64,000 bases of DNA from Compostimonas suwonensis (GTDB lineage Bacteria; Actinomycetota; Actinomycetes; Actinomycetales; Microbacteriaceae), in NCBI RefSeq assembly GCF_002797855.1, contig NZ_PGFB01000001.1, forward strand, positions 682,001-746,000, in the 5' to 3' direction. Positions 15,064-22,609 of the stretch are shown here, in pieces. Made by a program: the position numbers and the translations under genes. The notes under the pieces were generated by a model. The model worked only from the letters and a program-made list of their open reading frames with translations. It had not been told where the DNA came from and did not search any database. Every line of letters begins with the position of its first letter. Position 1 is the first letter of the stretch.

Positions 15064-16131
15064 TTGAGCACATACACAATCGTCGCCCTTCCCGGTGACG
15101 GCATCGGCCCGGAAGTCACCGAGTCCGCCCTCGCCGTCACCCGTGCGGCGCTCGCGGCGCACGGCGGCGTCGATCTCGAGGTCGACGAGCACGAGGCGAG
15201 CGCGCAGCTCTGGCAGCGCACCGGAGTCGCCCTGCCCGACGAGACGCTCGAGGCCTCCCGGGAAGCGCACGCGATCCTCATGGGCGCGATCGGGCTCCCC
15301 GAGGCGCGGCACCCCGACGGGCGCGAGGTCAACGGCGACGTCATCCTGAAGCTGCGCTTCGAGCTCGACCTCTACGCGGGCATCCGCCCCATCCGCTCCT
15401 TCCCCGGGGTCGCGACGCCGCTCGCCTCGGGCGAGCCCATCGACTACGTCATCGTGCGCGAGAACATCGAAGGCCTCCTCGCCTCCAACGGCACCAACAT
15501 CCGCGAGGAGGTCGCGAGCGACACCCTCATCGTCACCCGCACCGGCACCCGCAAGGTCTCCGAGATGGCGTACCGCCTCGCCGAGCGCCGGGCGGGCAAG
15601 CGCACCGTCGCCTGCGTCGACAAGTCCAACGCGATCGCCGCGTACGCCTTCTTCCGCCGGGTCTTCGACGAGGTCGCCGCAGGCCACCCCGAGGTGCGCC
15701 CCGACTACGTCTACGTCGACGCCATGACCGCCTACCAGGTGCTCAACCCCCAGCGCTTCGACGTCGTCGTCACCGAGAACCTCTTCGGCGACATCATCTC
15801 CGACCTCGGGGCCGCCACCGTCGGTGGGCTCGGGCTCGCGGCATCCGGAGACGTCGGAGACGACCACGGCATGTTCCAGCCCAGTCACGGCTCGGCCCCC
15901 GACATCGCCGGCCGCGGCACGGCCAACCCGATCGCCACGATCCTCTCGGCCGGCATGATGATGGACTGGCTCGGCCGGCAGCACGACGACGACGCAGCCG
16001 TCGAGATCGGGCGCAATATCGACCAGGCCGTCGTGAAAGTGCTCGCCGACGGCTCCGTGCGCACCCCCGACCTCGGCGGCAGCGCGTCATCGGCCGAGGT
16101 CACCGCGGCCGTGATCGCCGCCCTGGACTGA
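15064..16131 (+). CDS. Isocitrate/isopropylmalate-family dehydrogenase
   Basis: A 355-aa NAD(P)-dependent beta-hydroxyacid oxidative decarboxylase of the IPMDH/tartrate/D-malate dehydrogenase family. Visible family blocks are LPGDGIGPEVTESAL, VILKLRFELDLYAGIRPIR, VRENIEGLLASNG, KSNAIAAYAFFRRVF, DYVYVDAMTAYQVL, VVVTENLFGDIISDLGAA and FQPSHGSAPDIAGRGTANPIA. The metal-binding aspartates and the catalytic Lys region are present, but the tyrosine that normally follows RENTEG is Leu here. The TTG start (15064) has AGGAG seven bases upstream. It heads an operon with VOC, HAD and tctCBA genes, so it is catabolic rather than leuB. The substrate is probably a 2-hydroxy dicarboxylate. Confidence 0.88.
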   Translation: MSTYTIVALPGDGIGPEVTESALAVTRAALAAHGGVDLEVDEHEASAQLWQRTGVALPDETLEASREAHAILMGAIGLPEARHPDGREVNGDVILKLRFELDLYAGIRPIRSFPGVATPLASGEPIDYVIVRENIEGLLASNGTNIREEVASDTLIVTRTGTRKVSEMAYRLAERRAGKRTVACVDKSNAIAAYAFFRRVFDEVAAGHPEVRPDYVYVDAMTAYQVLNPQRFDVVVTENLFGDIISDLGAATVGGLGLAASGDVGDDHGMFQPSHGSAPDIAGRGTANPIATILSAGMMMDWLGRQHDDDAAVEIGRNIDQAVVKVLADGSVRTPDLGGSASSAEVTAAVIAALD

Positions 16132-16162
16132 CGCCCGCCCCGACGGAGAAACGGAAACCCCG

Positions 16163-16594
16163 ATGACAACGCAGTCACCGAGCAGCACGAACCGCGTAGA
16201 CCACGTCGGCGTCGTCGTGCGCGACGCCGACGTGACCATCGACTGGTACACGAGGTCGTTCGGCATGGTCGTCGTGCACGACCAGCTCATCCACGGCGAC
16301 GACCAGAACGTGCGCCTCGTCTTCCTGGCCCCCTCAGCGGATGCCGCACCCGACGCCACGGCCCTGCAACTGGTCTCGCCCATCGCCGACGGGCCCATCG
16401 CCCGCCACCTCGCCGAGCACGGCGAAGGCCTCCACCACGTGTGCTTCGCGGTCGACGACATCGACGCGACCCTCGTGGCGATCGGCGACGGCGAGACCCG
16501 CCCGTTCGTCGGCGGGCGCGGCCGGCGCTGCGCCTTCCCGATCGGGGTGCCCGACCGGGTGCGGCTCGAGCTCGTCGAGGACGACCCCGCATGA
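16163..16594 (+). CDS. VOC superfamily protein (methylmalonyl-CoA epimerase/glyoxalase-like)
   Basis: A 143-aa vicinal-oxygen-chelate protein with two beta-alpha-beta-beta-beta modules: VDHVGVVVRDADVTIDWYTRSFGM with the first metal His, and LHHVCFAVDDIDATLVAI with the second, then a C-terminal VRLELVE carrying the expected Glu ligand. The arrangement resembles methylmalonyl-CoA epimerase or lactoylglutathione lyase. Its place in the dehydrogenase/TTT operon suggests epimerisation or isomerisation of a pathway acid or acyl-CoA. Its stop overlaps the start of the HAD gene (ATGA). Confidence 0.85.
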   Translation: MTTQSPSSTNRVDHVGVVVRDADVTIDWYTRSFGMVVVHDQLIHGDDQNVRLVFLAPSADAAPDATALQLVSPIADGPIARHLAEHGEGLHHVCFAVDDIDATLVAIGDGETRPFVGGRGRRCAFPIGVPDRVRLELVEDDPA

Positions 16595-17373
16595 CACAGG
16601 CCACTATCCCACAACACCGCATTGCGAGAATGGAAGAACACATGCCCACTGGACCACGAGGTCCTCTCTCCGAGGTCAAGGCCCTGACGTTCGACGTCTT
16701 CGGAACCGTCGTCGACTTCCGGAGCAGTATCATCGCCGAGGGCCACCGCCTCGCCGAGAAGCACGGCTTCGAGGTCGACTGGCCCGCCTTTGCGGACGCC
16801 TGGCGCGCCGAGTACCGGCCCGCCATGGACAGGGTCATGGCCGACGAGTCGAGGTGGCTCAACGTCGACTCGATCTACCGTGAGGCGCTCGACATGCTGC
16901 TCGAGAAGTTCGACATCCGCGGTCTCACCGAGGAGGAGAAGGTCGAGCTCAACCTCATCTGGCACCGTCTGGAGCCGTGGGGCGACTCGGTGCAGGGCCT
17001 CGAGCGACTGCGCAAACGATACATCCTCGCGACCCTCTCCAACGGCAACGTGCGTCTGCTCGTCGACCTCGCCCGCCACGCGAAACTGCCGTGGGACGTC
17101 ATCCTGAGCTCGGAGATCGCGCGCGCCTACAAACCCGATCCCCGCACCTACCAGTCGGCCGTCGACTACCTCTCGCTGCAGCCGCACGAGATCATGATGG
17201 TCGCCGCCCACCAGTACGACCTGCGCGCGGCTCAGAGCCTCGGCTTCCGCGCCGCCTTCGTCATGCGCCCGCTCGAGCACGGACCCGCCGTGAGCGTCGA
17301 CCTGACGATCGACGACTCCTTCGACGTCGTCGCCAACGACATGGTCGACCTCGCCCGCCAGCTGGGTCTCTGA
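16591..17373 (+). CDS. HAD-superfamily hydrolase, haloacid dehalogenase type II-like
   Basis: A 260-aa HAD protein. Motif I is FDVFGTVVDF, motif II LATLSNGN, motif III AYKPDPRTY (Lys and Tyr present), and the motif IV region MMVAAHQYDLRAAQSLG. In the best-studied L-2-haloacid dehalogenases motif IV is SSNxxD; here it is AAHxxD, so dehalogenation is uncertain and a phosphatase or other hydrolytic role is possible. The start codon overlaps the VOC stop at 16591; internal ATGs at 16630 and 16642 would give a start closer to the family consensus. It is the third enzyme of the GntR-controlled operon. Confidence 0.85.
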   Translation: MTQATIPQHRIARMEEHMPTGPRGPLSEVKALTFDVFGTVVDFRSSIIAEGHRLAEKHGFEVDWPAFADAWRAEYRPAMDRVMADESRWLNVDSIYREALDMLLEKFDIRGLTEEEKVELNLIWHRLEPWGDSVQGLERLRKRYILATLSNGNVRLLVDLARHAKLPWDVILSSEIARAYKPDPRTYQSAVDYLSLQPHEIMMVAAHQYDLRAAQSLGFRAAFVMRPLEHGPAVSVDLTIDDSFDVVANDMVDLARQLGL

Positions 17374-17455
17374 GAGCCGGCCGGATGAGAACCAGTCTTC
17401 GAACCCCCATCGCACAGCACAACAACGTGGCCCAATCCAAAGGAGGAGCTAGCCC

Positions 17456-18487
17456 ATGTCCCTTGTCCCCATCCTGAAATCGCGGAAACTCCGCGCGACG
17501 CTCGCGATCGGGGTGGCCGCGGCATCCGTGGTCGCTCTGAGCGCCTGCCAGGCGAACGCTGGCGCCGATGCCGACGCGTTCCCCTCGGAGCCGTTCACCA
17601 TCACCGTGCCCTCCGGCCCCGGCGGCGGTCTCGACCAGCTGGGCCGCTCGGTGCAGCTCGCCCTCACCCAGTCCGGGCTCGTGAAAGACAACATCCAGGT
17701 CTTCAACAACCCGGGCGCGGGCAGCATGCTCGGCCTCAACCAGTTCGTGCGCGAGGAGGAGGGCGACCCCTACCAGCTGCTCGCCGTGAGCGCCGTGCTC
17801 CTCGGAGCCGAGAAGACCTCCGACATCGACGTCACGCTCGAAGGCGACACGACGCCGATCGCCGAGCTCGCCTCCGAATACCTCACGATCGCGGTGCCCA
17901 AGGACTCGCCGTACAAGACGATCAGCGACCTCGTCGACGCCCTCAAGAAGGACCCGAGCGGCGTCAACATCGTCGGAAGCGTCGCCGGCAGCCTCGAGCA
18001 GGTGCTCATCGGGCTGCTCGCGCAGTCGGAGGACATCGACCCGACCGAGATCACCTACGTTCCCTACGAGAACGCGAGCGAGCAGGTCACGGCACTGCTC
18101 TCCGGAGACGCGGATGTCTCGGTCATGGGCATCTCGGAGATCCTCTCCCAGCTGCAGGACGGCTCCGTCGTGCCGCTCGTCGTCTCGAGCCCCGAGCGCA
18201 TCGAGGGCATCGACGCCCCGACCTTCGGCGAGGCTGGCCTCAGCGAAGACCTCGCGATGGCCAACTGGCGCGGCATCGTCGCCCCGCCCGGCATCACGGA
18301 CGAGCAGCGCGACCAGGTCGTCGACCTCATCTCGCAGATGCGCGAGACCGACGAGTGGCAGGAGATCCTCACGGCCAAGTCGTGGGCCGACACCTTCAAG
18401 GGCGGCACGGAGTTCGGCGACTACATGAACGCCGAGTCGAAGCGGATCGGCGACGCCCTGAAGGGGCTGGGCTTGATCGATGGCTGA
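17456..18487 (+). CDS. tctC: TctC/Bug-type substrate-binding lipoprotein of a tripartite tricarboxylate transporter
   Basis: A 343-aa extracytoplasmic binding protein. A lipoprotein signal is followed by the lipobox LSAC (cysteine near residue 31). The mature part shows Bug-family features: PFTITVPSGPGGGLDQLGRSV at the start, the FNNPGAGSMLGLNQFV loop, VPYENASEQVTALLSGDADV and NWRGIVAPPGITDEQRDQVV. Bug proteins bind carboxylates such as citrate, tricarballylate or other small acids. A very strong AAAGGAGGAG lies before the ATG, consistent with a high need for binding protein. It overlaps tctB by eight bases. Confidence 0.92.
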   Translation: MSLVPILKSRKLRATLAIGVAAASVVALSACQANAGADADAFPSEPFTITVPSGPGGGLDQLGRSVQLALTQSGLVKDNIQVFNNPGAGSMLGLNQFVREEEGDPYQLLAVSAVLLGAEKTSDIDVTLEGDTTPIAELASEYLTIAVPKDSPYKTISDLVDALKKDPSGVNIVGSVAGSLEQVLIGLLAQSEDIDPTEITYVPYENASEQVTALLSGDADVSVMGISEILSQLQDGSVVPLVVSSPERIEGIDAPTFGEAGLSEDLAMANWRGIVAPPGITDEQRDQVVDLISQMRETDEWQEILTAKSWADTFKGGTEFGDYMNAESKRIGDALKGLGLIDG

Positions 18488-19010
18488 TTCCGAATCCGCG
18501 GAGTCCCCCGCCGTCGTCGAAAGACGGCGGCGGGGGAGCCGCCGGGAGCTCGTGATCGTCGCGATCTTCCTGCTCGTGATCTCGGTGGGCATCGGCATCA
18601 CGTCGATCCAGCTCGCGGCGCGGCGGGAGTTCCAGCCCGACAGCTCGGGCACCTTCCCCCTCATCGTGGGCGGCGGGCTCCTCCTGTTCAGCATCCTGTT
18701 CCTCTTCGAGACGCTCAAGCCCCGTGACGACGGCTACCTCGAGGCCCACATGGCGTCGGAGAAGTCCTCCACGCGCATGCGGGTCGTGGTCTGGGTCGTC
18801 CTCGTGCTCCTCGGCTACGCCGCGATCGTCGCCCTCGTCGGCTACACGATCGCCACCGCCGCGCTCTTCATCGTGGTCTCGCGACTGCTCAACGAGAAGC
18901 GCTGGTGGCTCAACATCACGGTCGGCGTGCTGCTCGCCGCCGCCATCTACTTCGGCTTCACGCTCCTGTTGGGCGTCAAGCTCCCCGCCGGATTCCTGGG
19001 GGTGATCTGA
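18480..19010 (+). CDS. tctB: TctB small membrane subunit of tripartite tricarboxylate transporter
   Basis: A 176-aa protein with four predicted helices (about residues 22-45, 60-78, 98-118 and 122-170 in two parts). An Arg-rich N-terminal tail ahead of the first helix is typical of the short TctB subunit. The motif FQPDSSGTFPLIVGGGLLLFSILF matches the TctB region that follows helix 1. It lies between tctC and tctA with an overlap upstream and a 2-bp gap downstream, so all three are translated from one mRNA. Confidence 0.9.
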   Translation: MADSESAESPAVVERRRRGSRRELVIVAIFLLVISVGIGITSIQLAARREFQPDSSGTFPLIVGGGLLLFSILFLFETLKPRDDGYLEAHMASEKSSTRMRVVVWVVLVLLGYAAIVALVGYTIATAALFIVVSRLLNEKRWWLNITVGVLLAAAIYFGFTLLLGVKLPAGFLGVI

Positions 19011-19012
19011 TC

Positions 19013-20701
19013 ATGGATGACGCGTTCCTCAACCTGATGAACGGCTTCCTCACCATCCTGCAGCCGCAGTACCTGCTCTACGGGGCGGTCGGCGTGCTCA
19101 TCGGCACCTTCGTGGGTGTGCTGCCCGGTGTGGGCCCGCCCCTCACGATCGCGCTGCTGCTGCCGCTGACCTACAGCTTCGAGCCCACGGCCGCCTTCCT
19201 CGTCTTCGGAGGGATCTACTTCGGCGCGCTCTACGGAGGGTCGATCACCTCGATCCTCATGAACACGCCGGGGGAGTCATCCGCGGTCGTCACGGCGATC
19301 GAAGGCCATGCCATGGCGAAGTCGGGCAGAGCGGGCGTCGCCCTCTCGATCTCGATCATCGGCGCCGTGATCGCGGGGACCATCGCGACCCTCGGGCTGA
19401 CGTTCCTGAGCCCCGTGATCGCCGGCATCGCGAGCTCGCTGCGGGCGACGGACTACTTCGCCCTCATGCTGTTCTCGTTCGCGAGCGTCACGGCGCTCGT
19501 GGGCAAGTCGATCGTCCGCGGCATGCTGAGCCTCTTCATCGGGCTCTGGGCCGGTCTCATCGGCATCGACTTCGTCAGCGGCGACGCGCGGTTCACCTTC
19601 GGCATCCCGCAGCTGAGCGACGGCATCAACGAGGTGCTCGTGGTCATCGGCCTCTTCGCCGTGGGCGAGGCGCTCTACGGCAGTGCGCGGGCGATGGCCG
19701 GCGGCCAGACGCTCGTTCCCCTGAACGGCCGCTTCTGGCCGAACAGGAGCGAGGTCAAGCGGGTCTGGAAGCCGTGGCTGCGCGGCTCGGGGCTGGGCTT
19801 CGTGTTCGGGGCGCTCCCGACCGGCGGCGCCGAGATCCCGACGTTCCTCAGCTACGGCCTGGAGCGGCGGCTCTCGAAGCACAAGAACGAGTTCGGAAAG
19901 GGCGCGCCGGAGGGCATGGCCGGACCGGAGGCCGCGGCATCCGCCTCGTTCTCGGGTGTCATGGTGCCGCTGCTCACGCTCGGCATCCCGACCTCGGCGA
20001 CCGCGGCGATCCTGCTGTCGGCGTTCCAGATCTACAACATCCAGCCCGGGCCCCGGCTGTTCGAGTCGAGCGGGACGATCGTGTGGCCGCTCATCGCGAG
20101 CTTCTACATCGGCAACATCCTGCTCTTCGTGATCAACCTGCCGCTCATCCGGCTCTGGGTGAAGATCCTGAAGATCCCGACGCCGTTCCTGTACGCGGGC
20201 ATCCTGGTCTTCGCGACCCTGGGCGTCTACAGCATCAGCAACAGCTTCGTCGACCTGATCGTCGTGTACATCATCGGCATCGTGGGCCTGCTGATGCGCC
20301 GGTACGACTTCCCGATCGCCCCGGCGATCCTGGGCGTCATCCTGGGGCCGCTCATGGAGACCCAGTTCCGGCGGGCGCTCGAGCTCGGCGAGGGCAGCTT
20401 CCTCGTCTTCGTCGACCGGCCGTTCAGCGCGATCGTGATCGCGCTCGCGATCGCCGTGATCCTGCTGCCGATCCTCAGCCGGCGGTTCAGCCGTGCGAAG
20501 GACGTGGTGGAGGAGAACGACGTGGCGGCTCTGATGGAGGCGACGGCGACCAAGGAGCTCGACGGGGGCGCGGATGCCGCGGGGCAGGAGCCCGGCGCGG
20601 GCACCCCGGTCGCGCCCGGCGCCGAGGAGGCCGAACCCTCCGCGCCGCCGACGCGCAGCCGCATCCCGTTCCTGCACAGGAACAAGCGGCGCGACGAGTA
20701 G
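19013..20701 (+). CDS. tctA: TctA large membrane subunit of tripartite tricarboxylate transporter
   Basis: A 562-aa permease with about 12 helices. The TctA signature is clear: [20 protein letters not shown] near residue 38, then [33 protein letters not shown] second half repeats the pattern ([51 protein letters not shown]). The C-terminal 60 residues are a charged, Ala/Pro-rich cytoplasmic tail longer than usual. It is the last gene of the GntR-controlled operon, and a 21-bp hairpin follows the stop. Uptake should be driven by ion gradients, with TctC delivering the carboxylate. Confidence 0.94.
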   Translation: MDDAFLNLMNGFLTILQPQYLLYGAVGVLIGTFVGVLPGVGPPLTIALLLPLTYSFEPTAAFLVFGGIYFGALYGGSITSILMNTPGESSAVVTAIEGHAMAKSGRAGVALSISIIGAVIAGTIATLGLTFLSPVIAGIASSLRATDYFALMLFSFASVTALVGKSIVRGMLSLFIGLWAGLIGIDFVSGDARFTFGIPQLSDGINEVLVVIGLFAVGEALYGSARAMAGGQTLVPLNGRFWPNRSEVKRVWKPWLRGSGLGFVFGALPTGGAEIPTFLSYGLERRLSKHKNEFGKGAPEGMAGPEAAASASFSGVMVPLLTLGIPTSATAAILLSAFQIYNIQPGPRLFESSGTIVWPLIASFYIGNILLFVINLPLIRLWVKILKIPTPFLYAGILVFATLGVYSISNSFVDLIVVYIIGIVGLLMRRYDFPIAPAILGVILGPLMETQFRRALELGEGSFLVFVDRPFSAIVIALAIAVILLPILSRRFSRAKDVVEENDVAALMEATATKELDGGADAAGQEPGAGTPVAPGAEEAEPSAPPTRSRIPFLHRNKRRDE

Positions 20702-20714
20702 GCGCCTCCCGTAC

Positions 20715-20763
20715 CACGGCCCCGGCCCCCGATCCTCCTCCAGGACCGGGGGCCGGGGCCGTG
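20715..20763 (+). terminator. Hairpin terminator after tctA
   Basis: A 21-bp stem (20715-20735 with 20743-20763, one mismatch) and a 7-base loop follow the tctA stop by 13 bases. It closes the catabolic/transport operon. Confidence 0.85.
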
Positions 20764-20845
20764 TGCTTTCGGCGGCCTGTGCAGGGGCTGCCCGGCGCCA
20801 TGCTCGGCCGCCTGCCCGGCGGCCCGTAAGGATTGCGTTAGGAGT

Positions 20846-20863
20846 TTTCACAAAATTGTGAAA
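20846..20863. promoter_or_regulatory. Orphan operator palindrome before a broken ABC-ATPase gene
   Basis: TTTCACAA-AA-TTGTGAAA is a perfect 18-bp inverted repeat, much more AT-rich than its surroundings, just downstream of GGAG (20841-20844). It looks like a TetR- or PadR-type operator for the gene whose remnant follows. Confidence 0.6.
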
Positions 20864-20882
20864 TCAACGTAACGTCGCCTCC

Positions 20883-21183
20883 ACGGACACCATCATCGAG
20901 GCCCGTGGCCTCGACAGGCGATTCGGCCGAGTGCGTGCGCTCGACGGTCTCGACCTCACCGTCGCGGCGGCTGCCGGACGACCCGTGGAGCCGGGTCGTC
21001 ACGAGCTCGAGCCCCGTCTACGTGATGCTCGCGGTGCTCGCGGAGTCGGCGCTGCCGGCGATCGACGACCCGGAGTCGCCCGCAGCGGCCCGTGTCACCG
21101 AGATGGCGCGGTTCTACCGATTTCTCGAGGTGCGCCTGCCCGAGCTCATGGCGGAGTGGGAGACGATCCGCACGGCGGAGTGA
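20883..21183 (+). pseudogene. Remnant: start of a drug-exporter-type ABC ATPase joined to another gene fragment
   Basis: From 20883 one frame reads (T)DTIIEARGLDRRFGRVRALDGLDLTV, the exact opening of daunorubicin-type ABC transporter ATPases, but the expected ATG is ACG and similarity ends after about 30 codons, before Walker A. From about 21007 a different frame reads SPVYVMLAVLAESALP, then a short helical segment ending at the TGA at 21181-21183. This second piece is not recognised. The two parts are in different frames, so the region looks like a deletion join. A GTG at 20905 could open a 92-codon ORF through both, but its first half is then out of frame with the ATPase and is unlikely to be a real protein. 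Confidence 0.6.
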
Positions 21184-21218
21184 GCCTCGGCTCGGCGGGC
21201 CGCGATCGGTCGGCTCGG

Positions 21219-21270
21219 ACCGCGGGGCCGCTCGACCCGCTCAGACCGCGGGGCCGCTCGACTCGCTCAG
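21219..21270. repeat. 26-bp tandem duplication at the 3' end of the SRPBCC gene
   Basis: Units 21219-21244 and 21245-21270 differ at one base. The second unit includes the stop codon of the SRPBCC gene (21267-21269), so the duplication touches the end of that gene without lengthening it. Confidence 0.75.
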
Positions 21271-21743
21271 ACCGTCGCGCCGACGAGCCGTCGCAGCTTG
21301 ACGAAGGCCGTTCCCCAGCCCTCGATCATGCCGTCGAAGGTCGGGGCCGCCTCCGTGAGCACCCGGTTCACGACCGTCATCACGGTCTTGCCCTGGAGCT
21401 CCTCGAGGGTCACGGAGAGGGTCGACGGAAATCCGCTGTCGGGGTGGGCCTCGAGCTCGAAGTGGCGCGGCGGCTCGACGACGACGAAGACGCTGTGACT
21501 CGGGAACTCGGCCCCGTCGTCATCCCGCACCATGGTCGCCTTCCAGGAGCCGCCCACCTGAGGCTCGACCTCGACAGTGTTCCTGGGTGTGTGCAGACCC
21601 TTGGGCCCCCACCACCGGGCGAGGTGGTCGGGATCGGTCCAGGCCTGGAAGACGAGCTCGGCGGGTGCATCGATCACGCGGATCATCACGAGGGAGCCGT
21701 CCTCGATGACGTCGGAGTCTGCGGGCAGGGAGTTGATGGTCAT
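21267..21743 (-). CDS. SRPBCC (AHSA1/activator of Hsp90-like) domain protein
   Basis: A 158-aa START/Bet v1-like fold protein of the AHSA1 family: VMIRVIDAPAELVFQAWTDPDHLARWWGPKGLHTP is the standard opening, and GGSWKATMVRDDDGAEF and the C-terminal GMIEGWGTAFVKLRRLV complete it. Such proteins sit downstream of an ArsR-type repressor in many actinobacteria, and the pair here overlaps (TCAT, i.e. ATGA on the coding strand). The bound ligand and cellular role of these pairs are unknown. Confidence 0.9.
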   Translation of the reverse strand: MTINSLPADSDVIEDGSLVMIRVIDAPAELVFQAWTDPDHLARWWGPKGLHTPRNTVEVEPQVGGSWKATMVRDDDGAEFPSHSVFVVVEPPRHFELEAHPDSGFPSTLSVTLEELQGKTVMTVVNRVLTEAAPTFDGMIEGWGTAFVKLRRLVGATV

Positions 21744-22165
21744 CGTTCGTCCTCGTCTGTGTCGGTTGTGCGTGTCGGTGTGGTCGTGCGTGTCGTGTCG
21801 GCCGTGCGGTCGCCGTGCGTGTCGTCGAGCGGATGCCCCGACTCCTCCTGCACGCGCCGCAGGTGTTCCGCCAGCCGGTCGAAGCTCGAGCCGAGGAACC
21901 GCCGGTAGGTCTCCAGATAGGCGTTGACCTCGGCGAGGGGCGCGGGCTCGAGGCGGCTCGTGCGCCATTGCGCGCTGCGGCCCCGCGAGATGAGCCCGGA
22001 GGTCTCGAGCACCTTGAGGTGCCTGGAGATCGCGGGCAGCGAGATCTCGAAGGGCTCGGCGAGCTCGGTGACCGTCGCCTCGCCGTCCGCCAGCCGCGCC
22101 AGGATCGCGCGTCGCGTCGGGTCGGCGAGGGCCGAGAAGGTGAGGCTCAGCGTGTCGGTCGCCAT
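21740..22165 (-). CDS. ArsR-family metal-independent transcriptional repressor
   Basis: A 141-aa winged-helix repressor. The first 100 residues are a classic ArsR domain (LADPTRRAILARLADGEATVTELAEPFEISLPAISRHLKVLETSGLI in sequence), without the ELCVCDL cysteine metal site. The last 25 residues are a Thr/Asp/Arg-rich tail (repeated RTT and TDT) of low complexity. The upstream region holds GAGAGG as ribosome binding site and an AT-rich operator-like element. It is co-translated with the SRPBCC gene and probably autoregulates the pair. Confidence 0.9.
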   Translation of the reverse strand: MATDTLSLTFSALADPTRRAILARLADGEATVTELAEPFEISLPAISRHLKVLETSGLISRGRSAQWRTSRLEPAPLAEVNAYLETYRRFLGSSFDRLAEHLRRVQEESGHPLDDTHGDRTADTTRTTTPTRTTDTDEDER

Positions 22166-22168
22166 TGT

Positions 22169-22207
22169 TTTACCTCTCAGTTAATTAACGTTCTGGTTAA
22201 ATAATAG
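22169..22207 (-). promoter_or_regulatory. arsR promoter/operator region (functional copy)
   Basis: A 39-bp AT-rich segment containing the palindrome GTTAATTAAC, GGTTAA, and on the minus strand TATTAT (possible -10) and GAGAGG just ahead of the arsR ATG. It is repeated with 36 of 39 matches at 23939-23977. Confidence 0.65.
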
Positions 22208-22490
22208 CTCGATCGACCTCGATGTCAATCCCCGTATGCCTCCACCGCCCCAGAGCAGTGCCCTCTGGCCGTGGCCGAGAGCGCAGGTTTCGGGGTGACG
22301 CACGGAGTCCATCGCTCGGATACGCCATACCTGGCTCGAATCTGCACTCTCAGGCGTCACTGGGCATCTCGTACGGCCGCTCACCCCGTCGTTCGCCGGT
22401 GAACGGGGTCCGCGGTGTCAGTCATCGTGCGAAGCGCACGGGCCGGCTGCTTTGTCCGGTCGCCGGCCGCGACGGCCCGGTTACGTCACC
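22208..22490. other. Intergenic stretch without a supported gene
   Basis: Short ORFs cross this stretch on both strands, but none shows a recognisable motif, ribosome binding site or neighbour logic. Base composition is lower in GC than the surrounding housekeeping genes, in keeping with a decayed region. Confidence 0.5.
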
Positions 22491-22609
22491 GTGTGCAGGT
22501 TCATAGTGCTCGTCGCGACGCCGGTCGAGAAGAGCTGGTCGAGCGAGACGTTCTGCTCGTACAGCCAGCTGTAGAGCACTGACCACCACGCATCAGGGGC
22601 CAGGGCGGC
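22491..22609 (-). pseudogene. C-terminal gene fragment in frame behind the Fic stop codon
   Basis: Directly after the Fic TGA, the same frame stays open for 38 codons and ends with TAA. It reads AALAPDAWWSVLYSWLYEQN, then SLDQLFSTGVATSTMNLHTVT in continuation. The composition (Trp, Tyr, Leu-rich, then a polar tail) looks like a real protein C-terminus, but I do not recognise the family. It may be the end of a deleted gene now joined to fic, or a former extension of it. Confidence 0.45.

Noticed and set aside
16441-16590. Longer N-terminus for the HAD hydrolase
   Set aside because: The frame is open within the VOC gene, but the translation is Arg-rich shadow sequence, and the ATGA overlap at 16591 gives a normal start.
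16591-17373. Confident naming as a haloacid dehalogenase
   Set aside because: Motif IV reads AAHxxD rather than SSNxxD of proven enzymes, so only the family name is given.
20905-21183. 92-codon ORF starting with GTG across the ABC-ATPase remnant
   Set aside because: Its first half is out of frame with the recognisable ATPase fragment and is Ser/Arg-rich, so it is more likely a pseudogene join than a real small protein.
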